64,000 nucleotides of DNA from the NCBI GenBank assembly GCA_021234155.1, contig JAJEKV010000017.1, positions 5,561,901-5,625,900 of the forward strand, written 5' to 3'. Source of the DNA: Isoetes taiwanensis (taxonomy: Eukaryota; Streptophyta; Lycopodiopsida; Isoetales; Isoetaceae). A program made the translations under genes and the position numbers. This document shows, piece by piece, positions 30,535-40,399 of this stretch (its first letter is position 1; every line of letters begins with the position of its first letter). Below the pieces are notes generated by a model. It was given only the letters and a program-made list of their open reading frames with translations. It was not told where the DNA came from and did not search any database.

Positions 30535-31365
30535 CTAAATGGCGCCACCGCGCTATTTAGATGCCTGGTAACCACTTTAGGGTCTTATAGTTGACAAATG
30601 GCGCCATGGCGCCATTTGGATGTTTGAGTGCACTTTAGGAGTCTTAGCTTACTTTAGGATGCCTGGTAGCTTACCATAGGGTCTTGTTGTTGGCAAATGG
30701 CGCCATGGCGCCATTTGATGTGTATTAGCATACATTTGGGACTTGTTGTTATAAATGGCGCCATGGCGCCATTTGATGTGTATTAGCTTACCATAGGGCC
30801 TTGTTGTTGGTAAATGGGCCATGGGCCATTTGATGTCTATTAGCATACATTGGGAACTTGTTGTTGGTAAATGGCCATGGCGCCATTTTTATCCGCTGCC
30901 TAGTCCTTTAACACTAATGGAGTCAGCGGCATATGTATTCTCCTACAAATCGCAGGTGCCTCGACCCAGTCAGAGCCACTCTCCTTCCAACCATCTTCCG
31001 CGAATATTTGGAAGGGGAGGGGCTCGGACTGGGTCGAGGCACCTGCGACCAAATGCAGGGAAATGCATTCGAACTGCTTCCATTTGCTTATGCACTGAAC
31101 TCGGATGCAAATGGCGCCATGGCGCCATTTGCCTAGTCATCTGGTCTGTCTGCTTGTTCTGTTGTGGTATCTCCTACGAATCGCAGGTGCCTCCACCCAG
31201 TCCGATCCACTCTCCTTCGAACCATCTTCCTCGAATATTGCGAAGGGGAGTGGTTTGGACTGGGTGGAGGCCTCTTCGACCAAACGCAGGGATAGGCATA
31301 CGAACCGCCTCCGTGCTTATGCACTGGACTCAGATACAAATGGCGCCACGGCGCCATTTGCCAAC
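30535..31365. repeat. E-type palindromes and hairpins in E2 gene 2 intron 1
   Basis: Reverse-order counterpart of 20822-21660. Palindromes lie near 30540, 30597, 30696, 30752, 30815, 30868, 31108 and 31338, several imperfect. Hairpins lie at about 30950-31050 and 31182-31285 (ACTGGGT...GGAGGG arms). All are inside the intron 30504-31439. Confidence 0.8.
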
Positions 31366-33244
31366 CACAACCTATTGTCTGCCTGCTTGTTCAAACCATT
31401 TACTGATGCCTCTTTGTTGCTGATGCCTCTTTGTTGCAGCTATCTTACGTGCGGAAACACAATTTCAATCCGACCAGACTATGATGCTGATAGACAGGTA
31501 CTGGTGCATGGAAGTAATGCGGGTGAGCCCCTCTACTGCTACAGGCTCTAAAGGAGACTGCAGAAGAGAGCTCTGCCTCCTTATAAGGGAGACAGACACA
31601 GAAACAGCCGGCATTTACCAGCCAGGTATCTTGGTCCAAATGAAGTTGGTTGCCAAGAGCGGTCGCGAGGATTGGATCCGGGTGGTCTGTGAAGATACTT
31701 TGAAGCATAGAATAATTGTGTACTATGTGGACTGGAAGTTTTATGATCCCACTGTAATGTCTGCTAGCATTGCAAATGTAGCTGGTTCGGCGAAGAAGCA
31801 AGGCTGGGCGCTGCCGTCGTACAACAGCTTTGAAGAAGCTGACATCAAAGGTCCACAAGAAATCTTGAGGGGCTTTATGATTCTTCGCAATCGGATGAAC
31901 GAGTCGAAAAACTCGCCTTCATTCGTTGTCAAGGCAATAGCCCAGCAGAAACTACCCGCCATTGTGGACACGGCCTGGCTAAAAACAGTGAGCAAGAAGA
32001 AGACAAGACAACCTAGGGATACACCTGCAGCCGACAAAGACTCCTCATCTTCTACTGAGGATGTCCAGGAACCGGAGGAAGGAAAGGCGGCGGGCAAGAG
32101 GAAAGTTAAGAGAAAGGATCACAAAGATCCAGATATGGAAAAGAAGGAAAAGAAACAATCTAAAGAAAAGGAAGAGAAGGAAAAGGAAGAGAAGGAAAAG
32201 GAAGAGAAGGAAAAGAAAGAGAAGGAAAAGAAAGAGAAGGAAGATAAAGAAAAGAGGGAAAAGAAGGAAAAGAAAAGGGCAAGGAAAGAAAAGGATAGGG
32301 AAGGCAAGGGGCAGAAGGAAGGAAAGGCGACACAGGAAACGGAGGGAAAGGAAGTGGAGACAGAGGAAACGGATGGGAAAAAGAAGAAGCACAGGCCGGA
32401 GAGCCTTGAGAAGGAGAGGACACCAAAAAAACAAAGAGAGCGCCGGACTCCAAGTCCTGGCTGAAGTCCTAGAAGTGGTGGTGAACCTCCCGAGCCCAAG
32501 GCATAGCGAGGATCCCGGACACACCGCCAAAAGGGTCCCCATTAAGAAGCTAGAGCCAAAGAAGCTCACATTAAGAATAGCTCAAGACTTGCTAGAGGTG
32601 CCCGCAAATCTTCGGGTGGAAAGGGGGAAGAGGAAAAGACGGCAGAGAATACACCGCAAAAAATTTACGATCACCGCAGACCGTTTCCTCTCAAGGTCAC
32701 ATTCATTAAAAAAATAGACGTGTTCAAATTATATCAAGGACCAGCAAATCTGACATCTAGACCAAGGAATATGGAGCACGCCAAAACTTTGGTGGAGTCC
32801 TTTCAGAGAGACCCACATCCGCCTTCACTCCCCGCTGATGTGATTCCATTCAATCCCCTCACAAATAAACCGGTCCCTTGAAAAAACCGAGGATGACCTC
32901 ATGGGGATGCACTATTATATAGTGAATGGTAATCATTCAGTTATGGCTGCTCAACTTGTATGTAGAAGACTCGCAAGACACCAAAGTCCCAAGAGCAAAT
33001 GTCAAAGATTTATCTTCAACGGAATTGCCGAAAGTGTTATCCGGCATACCAACTAACAGAATGCCCGCATTTCGGCTTGTGAAGTCAATGATATCACCGC
33101 TAAGACTATTTTCAAAGAGCCATTCATTGATAACATAACCCACCTGCGGCAAGCAATATGCTCTATGCGGGAAGCCCGATCCATCGGGGACGCGGGCAAT
33201 CTCGCCGTAACCATACAAGGTACATGTTTTAATTTTCAGAAGAT

Positions 33245-33365
33245 TATGAAATGGCGCGCGGGCGCCATTTGTTCACTAAACGGGCGCCACGGCGCCATTT
33301 CTCACCAAATGGCGCCACGGCGCCATTTTTTCACTAAAATAAGCCACGGGCGCCATTTGCTCATT
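33245..33365. repeat. E-type palindromes in E2 gene 2 intron 2
   Basis: Four close copies (GAAATGGCGCGCGGGCGCCATTT, GGGCGCCACGGCGCCATTT, AAATGGCGCCACGGCGCCAT, GCCACGGGCGCCATTTG) between exon 2 and the TTTCCAG acceptor at about 33400. E1 has two in the same place. Confidence 0.75.
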
Positions 33366-35272
33366 AAATGTTCAAGTCTAACTTCTTGTTGTTTCCAGTT
33401 ATATCCGGCTCGGGCTGAAGTTACCATGCGTGGTAAGCATCCTAAAGATTTCAACCGGTGGGTCTTCATGCCGAGGATATTTTTCGCTTATTCGCGGTCC
33501 CTATGGAACTTGTGGAAATCTTGCAAGCTAAAAGACAACAAGGGACAAACTATTACCCGTAACTGGGCAAAAGAATCTGACTACTTCAGTCAGACCTACC
33601 TGAGGTGCATGAGGGGTATGGACTACTTAAGACCTGCCGGGTTACGTTCCTGTGAAGTGTCGGATGGGAAGACCTTCGTCAAGGTCACTAGTGATTATAC
33701 AGGTAAGCAATTCTTCAAGGCAAGGGCAAAGACACTAAGATCCATATCTTTCTTGAAGAAGGAGATTTTTGCATACGTGAAGGATAATTTTCCGAGGAAG
33801 TTCAAGTCCTTCACTGATCTCAGTACTGCAGTGCCGGGCTTCGAGGATACCGACCTGATTTCCATGGCCACCTTGCATAGTAAGTGGGTTGAAACCGGAG
33901 TGGGCAAGGAAGGCATTTTCGTAACGCCACCGCCTTTGGCAAGATTCATACGCAATGCCGCCTTGAAGAGAGAGGATATCAAGACTTCCGCTAGGCGGTT
34001 GAACTAATGACGCAAGGGACAAGTTGTTTGCACTCGCATCAAGATCCTTGATTGCCCCGACACTAGAGGCATATTTCCAATGTGGGACAAAACCACACTA
34101 ACAAATTTCTTTAATATACCGTAAAGAACACCACGGTGATTCTTTTTGATAGTAGTCTTTGCAAGGCCGAGCACAACTTTTTGATTTCATCTCAGATTGG
34201 ATGATCCGGATTCCAGATCCGAGTTTATATTGGCATGTATGAGGACTAATACAAGAATCCGCCCCCCGGGGAGTTCGGGAGGCCCATTCACTAGTGTATG
34301 CCACAAAGATTCAAAGCCATCAAGGTCCTCCCCCGTCGGGTTATTGACCTCAAGTTCCCTTCAACGATCATCCTCAAGAACCGCCACCGCCTCGTGCCTA
34401 ACGAAGAAGACTAAGACGGGAGACCGAGGCTATGGTCGGGAAGCTCGCAACGCCAGATTCAGTACATACCGGGCAAGGCTTGCCGGGGGACATAATTATG
34501 AGAAACCAACCGGGTCCTCGCTACATGCTCGCACTGCAAGCGTAAAATGGTACCGCCAGAACGTGGGTGTTTGATTACTTCTCCTGTGGTTCTTTTGGCA
34601 GAGCTTCATTGCTGAATAAGAGATTTTGCATTGTATTAGAAATTGACCCGCTTAAGCATGAGTGCCTAAAGGGGATTCTAGATAGGATTGACAGCCTACT
34701 GATTCCTACCATCGCAGCTGTTCCTGTAGAGACCACCTGCTGTAGTTGAAGAAGCTGTAGATCCACCAAATCCAGAGATGCCCGAAGCTCCACCCGATGT
34801 GGACTATGATGTGATCAAGAATACACAATTCAATATGGACATTCTTGATGATCCCAATTTCACTGCCACAGCGCTCGAGAGCTCGGGAGATCCTATGGTT
34901 GCTTCTTCTAGCCATGGCCCTGGCCATACGGAACCTGATCCTATTGTGGAGCCTGTTCCTGATGAGGAACCCTGAATTTTGTATGAAAATAATGTAAATT
35001 GTACACTAATACTCTTGTATACAGGCTGCCTCTTCCGAGTCCTTGCCTGTTTTGGCAAATTTTTTAATATGCAAATCTATGAATTCGGAATTTTTTACTA
35101 TTTTTGTGATGTTATGTTTCTCCAGCTTCATTTTATGCAATGCTGGAATTTTTAATGGCGCCAATAAATGGCACTTTAGATGCATATTTTTTTTAAATGG
35201 CGCCATAATTGCTCAAAAAATTGGCATAAATTTGACTAAAAAGGATTTTCGTTCCTAATTGGAATCACGAAA

Positions 35273-35298
35273 TTTCTCATTTTAATGAAATTGTGCTT
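35273..35298 (-). repeat. E2 right terminal inverted repeat
   Basis: Complement of AAGCACAATTTCATTAAAAT, matching the left end of E1 (16961). With 23497-23522 it forms the TIR pair of E2. Confidence 0.9.
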
Positions 35299-38200
35299 TT
35301 TTCCCCTGTACAACCTATTCGTCGGAAGGACAATTGTTGCCCGGGGACATATTTTGAATAGAACCACTCTTCATGGGAAGGAAATAGATCCTTCAAATGT
35401 CGCTATTGAGGTCACGGAGTCCGTGATCCCATCGACCGAGCTTCCAGTCCCCTGCGGAGGGGCAGATAACATTGGTGAAGCAGTAGGCACATTCATTCAG
35501 TGGCCTAAGAGGGATGTAAAACAAAATGAGTTCCCCTCAAGTGAAGATACGTCTTCGAGATCCCTCAATTTGCCCTCTTCAGAAGAGGATTCATCTAGTA
35601 GTCCACCATCTGTCAGTAGCCCGCCGGACATCAGTTTCACTGCTCACTGTGGTGAACCAAGCAACACAGCAACAAATGAAGAAGACGAGATAGTAGAGGA
35701 GATTGGAGGTCATGAGAATCTAGCTGCCCGTCTTGGTCTCAGGTTGTTTAAGCCTGAAGATGAGACAGTCTACTACTCCAGAACAGATCTACTAGGTTTG
35801 CCATGCTACATTCTTCATTCCTGCATTGGATCTAAATATTCGGAGGCGAATATAGTCTTTAGTGATCCCCAGGATGCTATAGACGATGAGTTCTTGGGTG
35901 TATCAAAGGTCGGGCTTTCAGTGGGTAACATAATAGATCCAACGGGAAACCAAAATATCAGGTCATGTAATGCTTGTGCTAAGAGGCCTATAGCTAACAG
36001 TCTAGTAACCTGGGAGACCCATGATGTTTTGCTTCATGATGGTAGGACAGTTTCACAACATTTACAAGCTCGAGCTGCTCTCGAACATGATGACTTAGAA
36101 GTTGAGTGCTTGGAAGCTGATGTTGAGAAGCAATTCAAGAGGAAAAGGAAATATACATATGTGAAGAGGGTCAGGAGGGAACCAAAGGGGGATAGGAAGG
36201 AGGAGAGGATGTGCGCTTCCAAGTCAATCAATAGTGCTCTAAAATCAACATGCTGCAAGGACGAATATGTCAAAAACCGAGAGAGAGCAAGTATGTGCCT
36301 TAAGAAAAGAATTTTATTCTCAATCAAGCAGTGCCAGGATTACGCTTGTTTTTGATGTGTTGAGTGTAACTTATACAGGGCAGTCGGAGGCGAAAGTAGT
36401 GGTCTCTGGAGTGGAGTGCTGTCAATTCGCATGGCGCGTGGCTTTAGGAGTTGCTCTCGGCCCACGCTTTATAGTTGGAGGAAGAGGTTCGAGTTAGGTG
36501 GAAAACGGGCAGAGCATGGTAATACAGGCTCTAAGAAGCCTAGATCTGTGACACTAGCTACAGAAAGTGTGCTTGATACCTTCATTAGTGAGAATGCGGA
36601 GAGCATTCCACATAGAAGCAAAAAAGGGAAGGATGATATAAGGGAGAATGTTCGCAAACTTCCTTCCATTCTTAATAAGAAGAGCATACATAAGGAAGTG
36701 GGTGCCGTGGTGGAAGAATTGACAGGAAAGAGTGTAACCTTGCCCTCTTTTTACAATATTTGGAAGAAGGAGTTTTCAGACGTCAGCATAACAAAAAATA
36801 CAGCATTCTCCAAGTGTAACATATGTGTAGTCATCAAGCAGAAATTGGAAAGAACAAAAGATACAAGGGAGAGGCGTAACCTTTCAATTCAACGGCGGGC
36901 ACATATGTTGGAACAACGTTCCTGTAGGAGTCAATATTGGCATTGGCGTGCATTATCACATCGTTCGCCAGAAAGTCACCTTTGCATAATACATGATAAG
37001 ATGGATCAGGTCAAAACATTCACACCAAGAAGTCACCATCTCGCAAAGTCTGTTTGGAGAGCAGATCGCTTGAAGAGCAGCTTGACAGGAGCATTGACAC
37101 ATGGTCATGGTGGACGGGCTTATGGCCATTTCTCTCTTGATCTTTGGAAGGATGACTCAAACTTTCATGTTGGATCACTTTCTAGGATCCTACACTATCT
37201 TGAGTTGCCGGAAGAAGACAAGTGTGGTGATCCAGGTGGAAGCGTAACTACGATTGCAAATTGATGCAAGCCCTAAAAGATACTCGACCACTTCAGCATA
37301 AGCTAGCGCAGACACAAGAGAAGATGCCTTCATCTTCTAGTGCCAACTTAGAAGGCTTCAATCCTCTTCCTCAAAATCTCTACTTACAGTTGGATAATGC
37401 ATCGGGTCAAAATAAAAATAGATATGTGTTCTCCTACCTCTCTTATTTGACATGGCTTAAGGTATTCGATGAGATTCAGGTTGGCTTCATGATGGTTGGG
37501 CATACTCATGACGATATTGATGCATTGTTCGGGAACTTTTCGACGTTAATGAGTTCATCGGATGCTCTAACTTTGCCCCGAAGTTGTTTTACTTGTTTAG
37601 CAAGTGCAATGCAAAGTCTCCCCTGTTCCATATTTTGTGGATGAAGTTCCAGATTGAAAGGCTTTGTCAAGGGATATATCCCCGATAAAGGCCAACGCCT
37701 AACAGCCATACCGACCCATTGCTATTCGATTTAAAATGGATGGAAATGGCCCATTATGCAATATAAGATGCGCCAACCCATAAAGAGTGGATTCTAGAAA
37801 AGGAATAAGAATGTGGAAGGAGGATGAAAATGGTGAGCCAACGTTACCAACGGGGGTGCCTAAAAATATCCCTCCAAGGAAGACATTGAAAGATCTCCCC
37901 GGCCCGCGCAAAGATCGCAAGTACATAGCATTATGGAATTCCTACGCAAAAATCAAGAAGATAGTGTGTTTGCACGACAAGACAAAAGCAACTATGGATT
38001 ACTGGAACGAGATTCTTGTGTGTTTGGAAGATGTATCTCCAGGACGACCTCAAAATGATAACTTTTGGTTGCGTACAAGGCAAGAACCTCTACAAGCTGC
38101 ATTTACTCCAAAGGTCGATGAAGCCGCTGTGCTTGTAAGACCTTTGCCTACGTATTGTGGGCTAGCAGATGGGCGTCCAGTGTTGCCTATGGATGAGTTC

Positions 38201-38514
38201 GATCCTCATGCACATGTTACGAAAGGTATGTTTGTTTTAGTCCGACCTGGAGATGGTTGGGCTTTACAGAAGAAGATGCCATCCTAGATCCAGAGTCTAC
38301 CAATTATGGTCACATTTATGTATCATGGTGGATGCCTGTTGGTCGTGACTATACAGGTTGCTTAACTAAACGTTGGCGACCCAATCCATCAGATCCATCA
38401 AGGTATGAGAAGTTAGATGCCATACATTATGCATGGGATGCAAATGGCAAAAGACCGAAGACTGTTCAGATTCCAAAATACATTGTTGACATGGGGGGAC
38501 ATAGCATTAGCTAA
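35299..38514 (+). pseudogene. E1 gene 1 exon 2 continued: DUF7869-type transposase, frameshifted
   Basis: Resumes with TTTTCCCCTGTACAACC. One DUF8039-like domain (VGRTIVARGHILNR, VTESVIPSTELPVP, GTFIQWPKR) precedes a Ser-rich linker. Then come the CNAC and TCCKD Cys motifs, a frameshift near 36290, an HTH-like region, the catalytic part with HDKMDQ (36992-37009), QLDNASGQNKN (about 37388) and GHTHDDIDALF (about 37498), another shift near 37600, and the C-terminal segments (37787-38514, GMFVLVRPGD, IYVSWWMPVG). All three acidic motifs are intact, so the decay is mostly indels. Confidence 0.75.
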
Positions 38515-38758
38515 AAGCTCTCAATCTCAGTCATGTTCTCGATAATCATGTATGTAATTTCTTTTGCTATAATACTTAAGCATTTTGGACAATTAATACG
38601 TTGTCGATACATCAATTAGCTTCCATTATGCTTATACTAACATTACATCTTTTATAATAGGTGTTTAATACACATCATTACATCTGATGCACACATTATT
38701 GATGGCATACATATAATTTAGATGCACATATTATTGATGGCATTATAGAGTCGATGAT

Positions 38759-38998
38759 TCACTCATCATCAATCCCTGCTATTGTGATCGCATTTAGCTT
38801 GTAGGCATGGCGCTCAGGAACCCAAAGAAGATGGATCACAACACGAGTAAGGCCGGGGCACTCACACTCACGACCTTCTGCTTTGGATTGTAAGTAAGGA
38901 TCCAGCTTAACACCTTTATGTATGCAGCGATTAATATCATTGTAGCTCATGGAGCAAAGAATGGTCTCAAACTGATCTTCATAAATATTATAAGCCAT
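38759..38998 (-). CDS. E1 gene 3 (79-aa small protein)
   Basis: ATG at 38998, 30 bp after a conserved TATAAAAG leader (39029-39036 on this strand). It carries MAYNIYEDQFETILCSMSYND, then GVKLDPYLQSKA, CPGLTRVVIHLLWVPE and a terminal DDE. Intact. It is convergent with gene 1 (ending about 38514) and divergent from gene 4. Homologues are at 6039 and 6535 in F and a remnant at 25106 in E2. No known domain recognised. Conservation between two element families indicates a selected function in the transposon. Confidence 0.7.
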   Translation of the reverse strand: MAYNIYEDQFETILCSMSYNDINRCIHKGVKLDPYLQSKAEGRECECPGLTRVVIHLLWVPERHAYKLNAITIAGIDDE

Positions 38999-39028
38999 GG
39001 GAGATGAATGACTTACCGAATGGAGCTG

Positions 39029-39036
39029 CTTTTATA
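39029..39036 (-). promoter_or_regulatory. TATA box of E1 gene 3
   Basis: Minus strand TATAAAAGCAGCTCCATTCGG, identical in its core to the promoters at 5996, 6492 and 25065. Confidence 0.7.
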
Positions 39037-39049
39037 GTCGTTGTAGAAT

Positions 39050-39475
39050 TATTGGTATAATACTTCAGCATTATTGGTATTATACGTGAGCATTATTGGT
39101 ATTATACGTCAGCATTATTGGTATTATACTTCAACATTATTGGTATTATACTTCAACATTATTGGATTCGTAGCTATAAATTCTTTTACCTTGTTTTCAC
39201 TTCTCACTTTTCACCTTGCTACTTGATCTTGATCCTTGCTTCTTGCTCCTTCATCTTCCTTGTTCCTTGATCTTCTTGCTACTTGATCTTCCTTGTTCCT
39301 TGATCTTCTTGCTACTTGATCTTCCTTGTTCATTGCATCTTGCTACTTGATCTTGATCCTTGTTCCTTGCTACTTCATTCCCGTGCTCCTTGCTACTTGA
39401 TCTTCTTGCTTGCTCTTGAACTTGCTACTTGCTCTGCTCCGTGTTCCTTGCTCCATCGGTGATCCTTGCTTGCTT
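39050..39475. repeat. short tandem repeats between E1 genes 3 and 4
   Basis: About five units of ATTATTGGTATTATACTTCA-type 21-22-bp repeat (39050-39165). A pyrimidine-rich CTTGCTACTTGATCTTCC array follows (39210-39470). Complement of 24370-25045. Confidence 0.75.
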
Positions 39476-39481
39476 TTGCAA

Positions 39482-40078
39482 ATGATTGGACCCAATCCTC
39501 CCTGGGCTACTCCAGAAGGCCTGCAAGCATGCCCCAGACATTCTGTACGGCCTGGAATGGATGAGCTATGGGACCATTTCTTGGAGTGGAGGTTGCGCCA
39601 CAGTCCCACCAAGGAGCTTACAATGGAGTTGATCAACTTCATTCTGGAGCGATTTGATTGTGGTCATGAGCCACTGATGGAAATTAATCCATCTGAATGT
39701 TATAGGAGACTTGCAATGAGGGGACTTCTTGAATCCCCTCCTTATCTGGACGAGATGCTACAGCAATTGAGGCCTCTTCTTCGTGCTGGATATTTAGCAC
39801 ACTCTCTGGATGCATACATATCAGAGTTCATTCATGAAATTAACCGGGGACAGATGTATGGCCTTATTAGGGTGTACTACAACGAGTACAACGGTTTTGT
39901 GGAGTTGGGTCCGCTCTTCTTCCGTGAGTATCATCCTGTGGAATTACTTTTTCTAATGACTAGGTACCCCATATGGTGGGAAGAATCAGGCTGGGAGGAG
40001 CGTGAGCTCTTGACTCCTAACCCAGATGCGTGGGTTAGACCTCGCAGGCCAAGGGAAAGGGGAAGGGGAAGGGGTTAG
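39482..40078 (+). CDS. E1 gene 4 (198-aa protein with Arg/Gly-rich tail)
   Basis: I chose the ATG at 39482 (MIGPNPPW) because the E2 remnant conserves from there; the open frame extends upstream into the repeat array. It has helical segments WDHFLEWRL and TKELTMELINFILE, CYRRLAMRGLLE, a FIHEINRGQMYGLIRVYY block, ELGPLFFREY and YPIWWEESGWEERE, then a basic tail RPRRPRERGRGRG that could bind nucleic acid. Not recognised as any known family. It is the outermost gene, about 320 bp from the TIR. No F copy found. Confidence 0.65.
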   Translation: MIGPNPPWATPEGLQACPRHSVRPGMDELWDHFLEWRLRHSPTKELTMELINFILERFDCGHEPLMEINPSECYRRLAMRGLLESPPYLDEMLQQLRPLLRAGYLAHSLDAYISEFIHEINRGQMYGLIRVYYNEYNGFVELGPLFFREYHPVELLFLMTRYPIWWEESGWEERELLTPNPDAWVRPRRPRERGRGRG

Positions 40079-40194
40079 GAACCTGGGGGGAAGGTTACTA
40101 GGGACATACATAGTTCGTACTTCGGTCTCTATTGTGTTTGGAAGTTGGTATATGATACCGTGTTATTATGTTCTCTAAATATTCATGTATGTAT

Positions 40195-40345
40195 GATAAA
40201 CGAGTACTGCACGTGTATACAACCCCTGCATAAGGTCTATGATACAGGGTACTGTATACGTGTATACAACCCCTGCATAAGGTCTATGATACAGGGTACT
40301 GTACACGTGTATACAACCCCTGCATAAGGTCTATACAACCCCCAT
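40195..40345. repeat. E1 right subterminal repeats (three units)
   Basis: ACACGTGTATACAACCCCTG followed by CATAAGGTCTATGATACAGG occurs about three times, with ACGTGTATAC and GTATACGTG palindromic words. The matching end of E2 has two units (23555-23665). Confidence 0.7.
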
Positions 40346-40373
40346 AATAAAAAAATTCCAGTTTACTAAAAAT

Positions 40374-40399
40374 TTTCCCATTATAATGAAATTGTGCTT
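40374..40399 (-). repeat. E1 right terminal inverted repeat
   Basis: Complement of AAGCACAATTTCATTATAAT, followed by the CATC duplication at 40400-40403. Confidence 0.9.

Larger units (their letters stand above)
30437..34975 (+). pseudogene. E2 gene 2: ParB/methyltransferase-like gene, multiply frameshifted
   Basis: Exon 1 (30437-30503, MEMDNSGAQQNVETEASL, donor CAG/GTATGT) joins exon 2 at 31440 after TTGTTGCAG. It reads AILRAETQFQSDQTMMLIDR and stays open to 32464 through the conserved N-terminal region and KE-rich linker. Frameshifts follow through the ParB-like block (NGNHS-equivalent near 32925-32945), exon 3 (33400-34007) and the methyltransferase-like part (34567-34749, VFDYFSCGSFGRASLLNKR), with the acidic tail at 34778-34975. 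Exon 1 and the N-terminus are better preserved here than in E1. Confidence 0.7.
23497..35298. mobile_element. element E2: 11.8-kb sister copy of E1, inserted in inverse orientation
   Basis: Starts AAGCACAATTTCATTATAATGG at 23497 and ends with the complement of AAGCACAATTTCATTAAAATGA at 35298, so its end order is opposite to that of E1. Contents: gene 4 remnant (minus), gene 3 remnant (plus), gene 1 (minus), shared promoter, gene 2 (plus). Most genes carry several frameshifts. Sequence identity with E1 is high over introns, promoter and TIRs. Confidence 0.9.
16961..40399. mobile_element. element E1: large DNA transposon (about 11.6 kb), containing nested E2
   Basis: Both ends begin AAGCACAATTTCATTA; the TIRs match over 26 bp with two mismatches and then diverge. 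A 4-bp target duplication (CATC) flanks it. Without E2 (23497-35298) and one TTTT, the element is about 11,633 bp. Order: TIR, gene 2 (minus), shared promoter, gene 1 (plus), gene 3 (minus), gene 4 (plus), TIR. It is inserted in the ParB-like region of F gene 2. The superfamily is not one I can name with confidence. Confidence 0.9.

Noticed and set aside
16961-40399. A single giant palindromic or composite element defined by the crossed inverted repeats
   Set aside because: Both insertions have their own target duplications, and reading frames are restored on removal, which explains the pattern as nested insertion.
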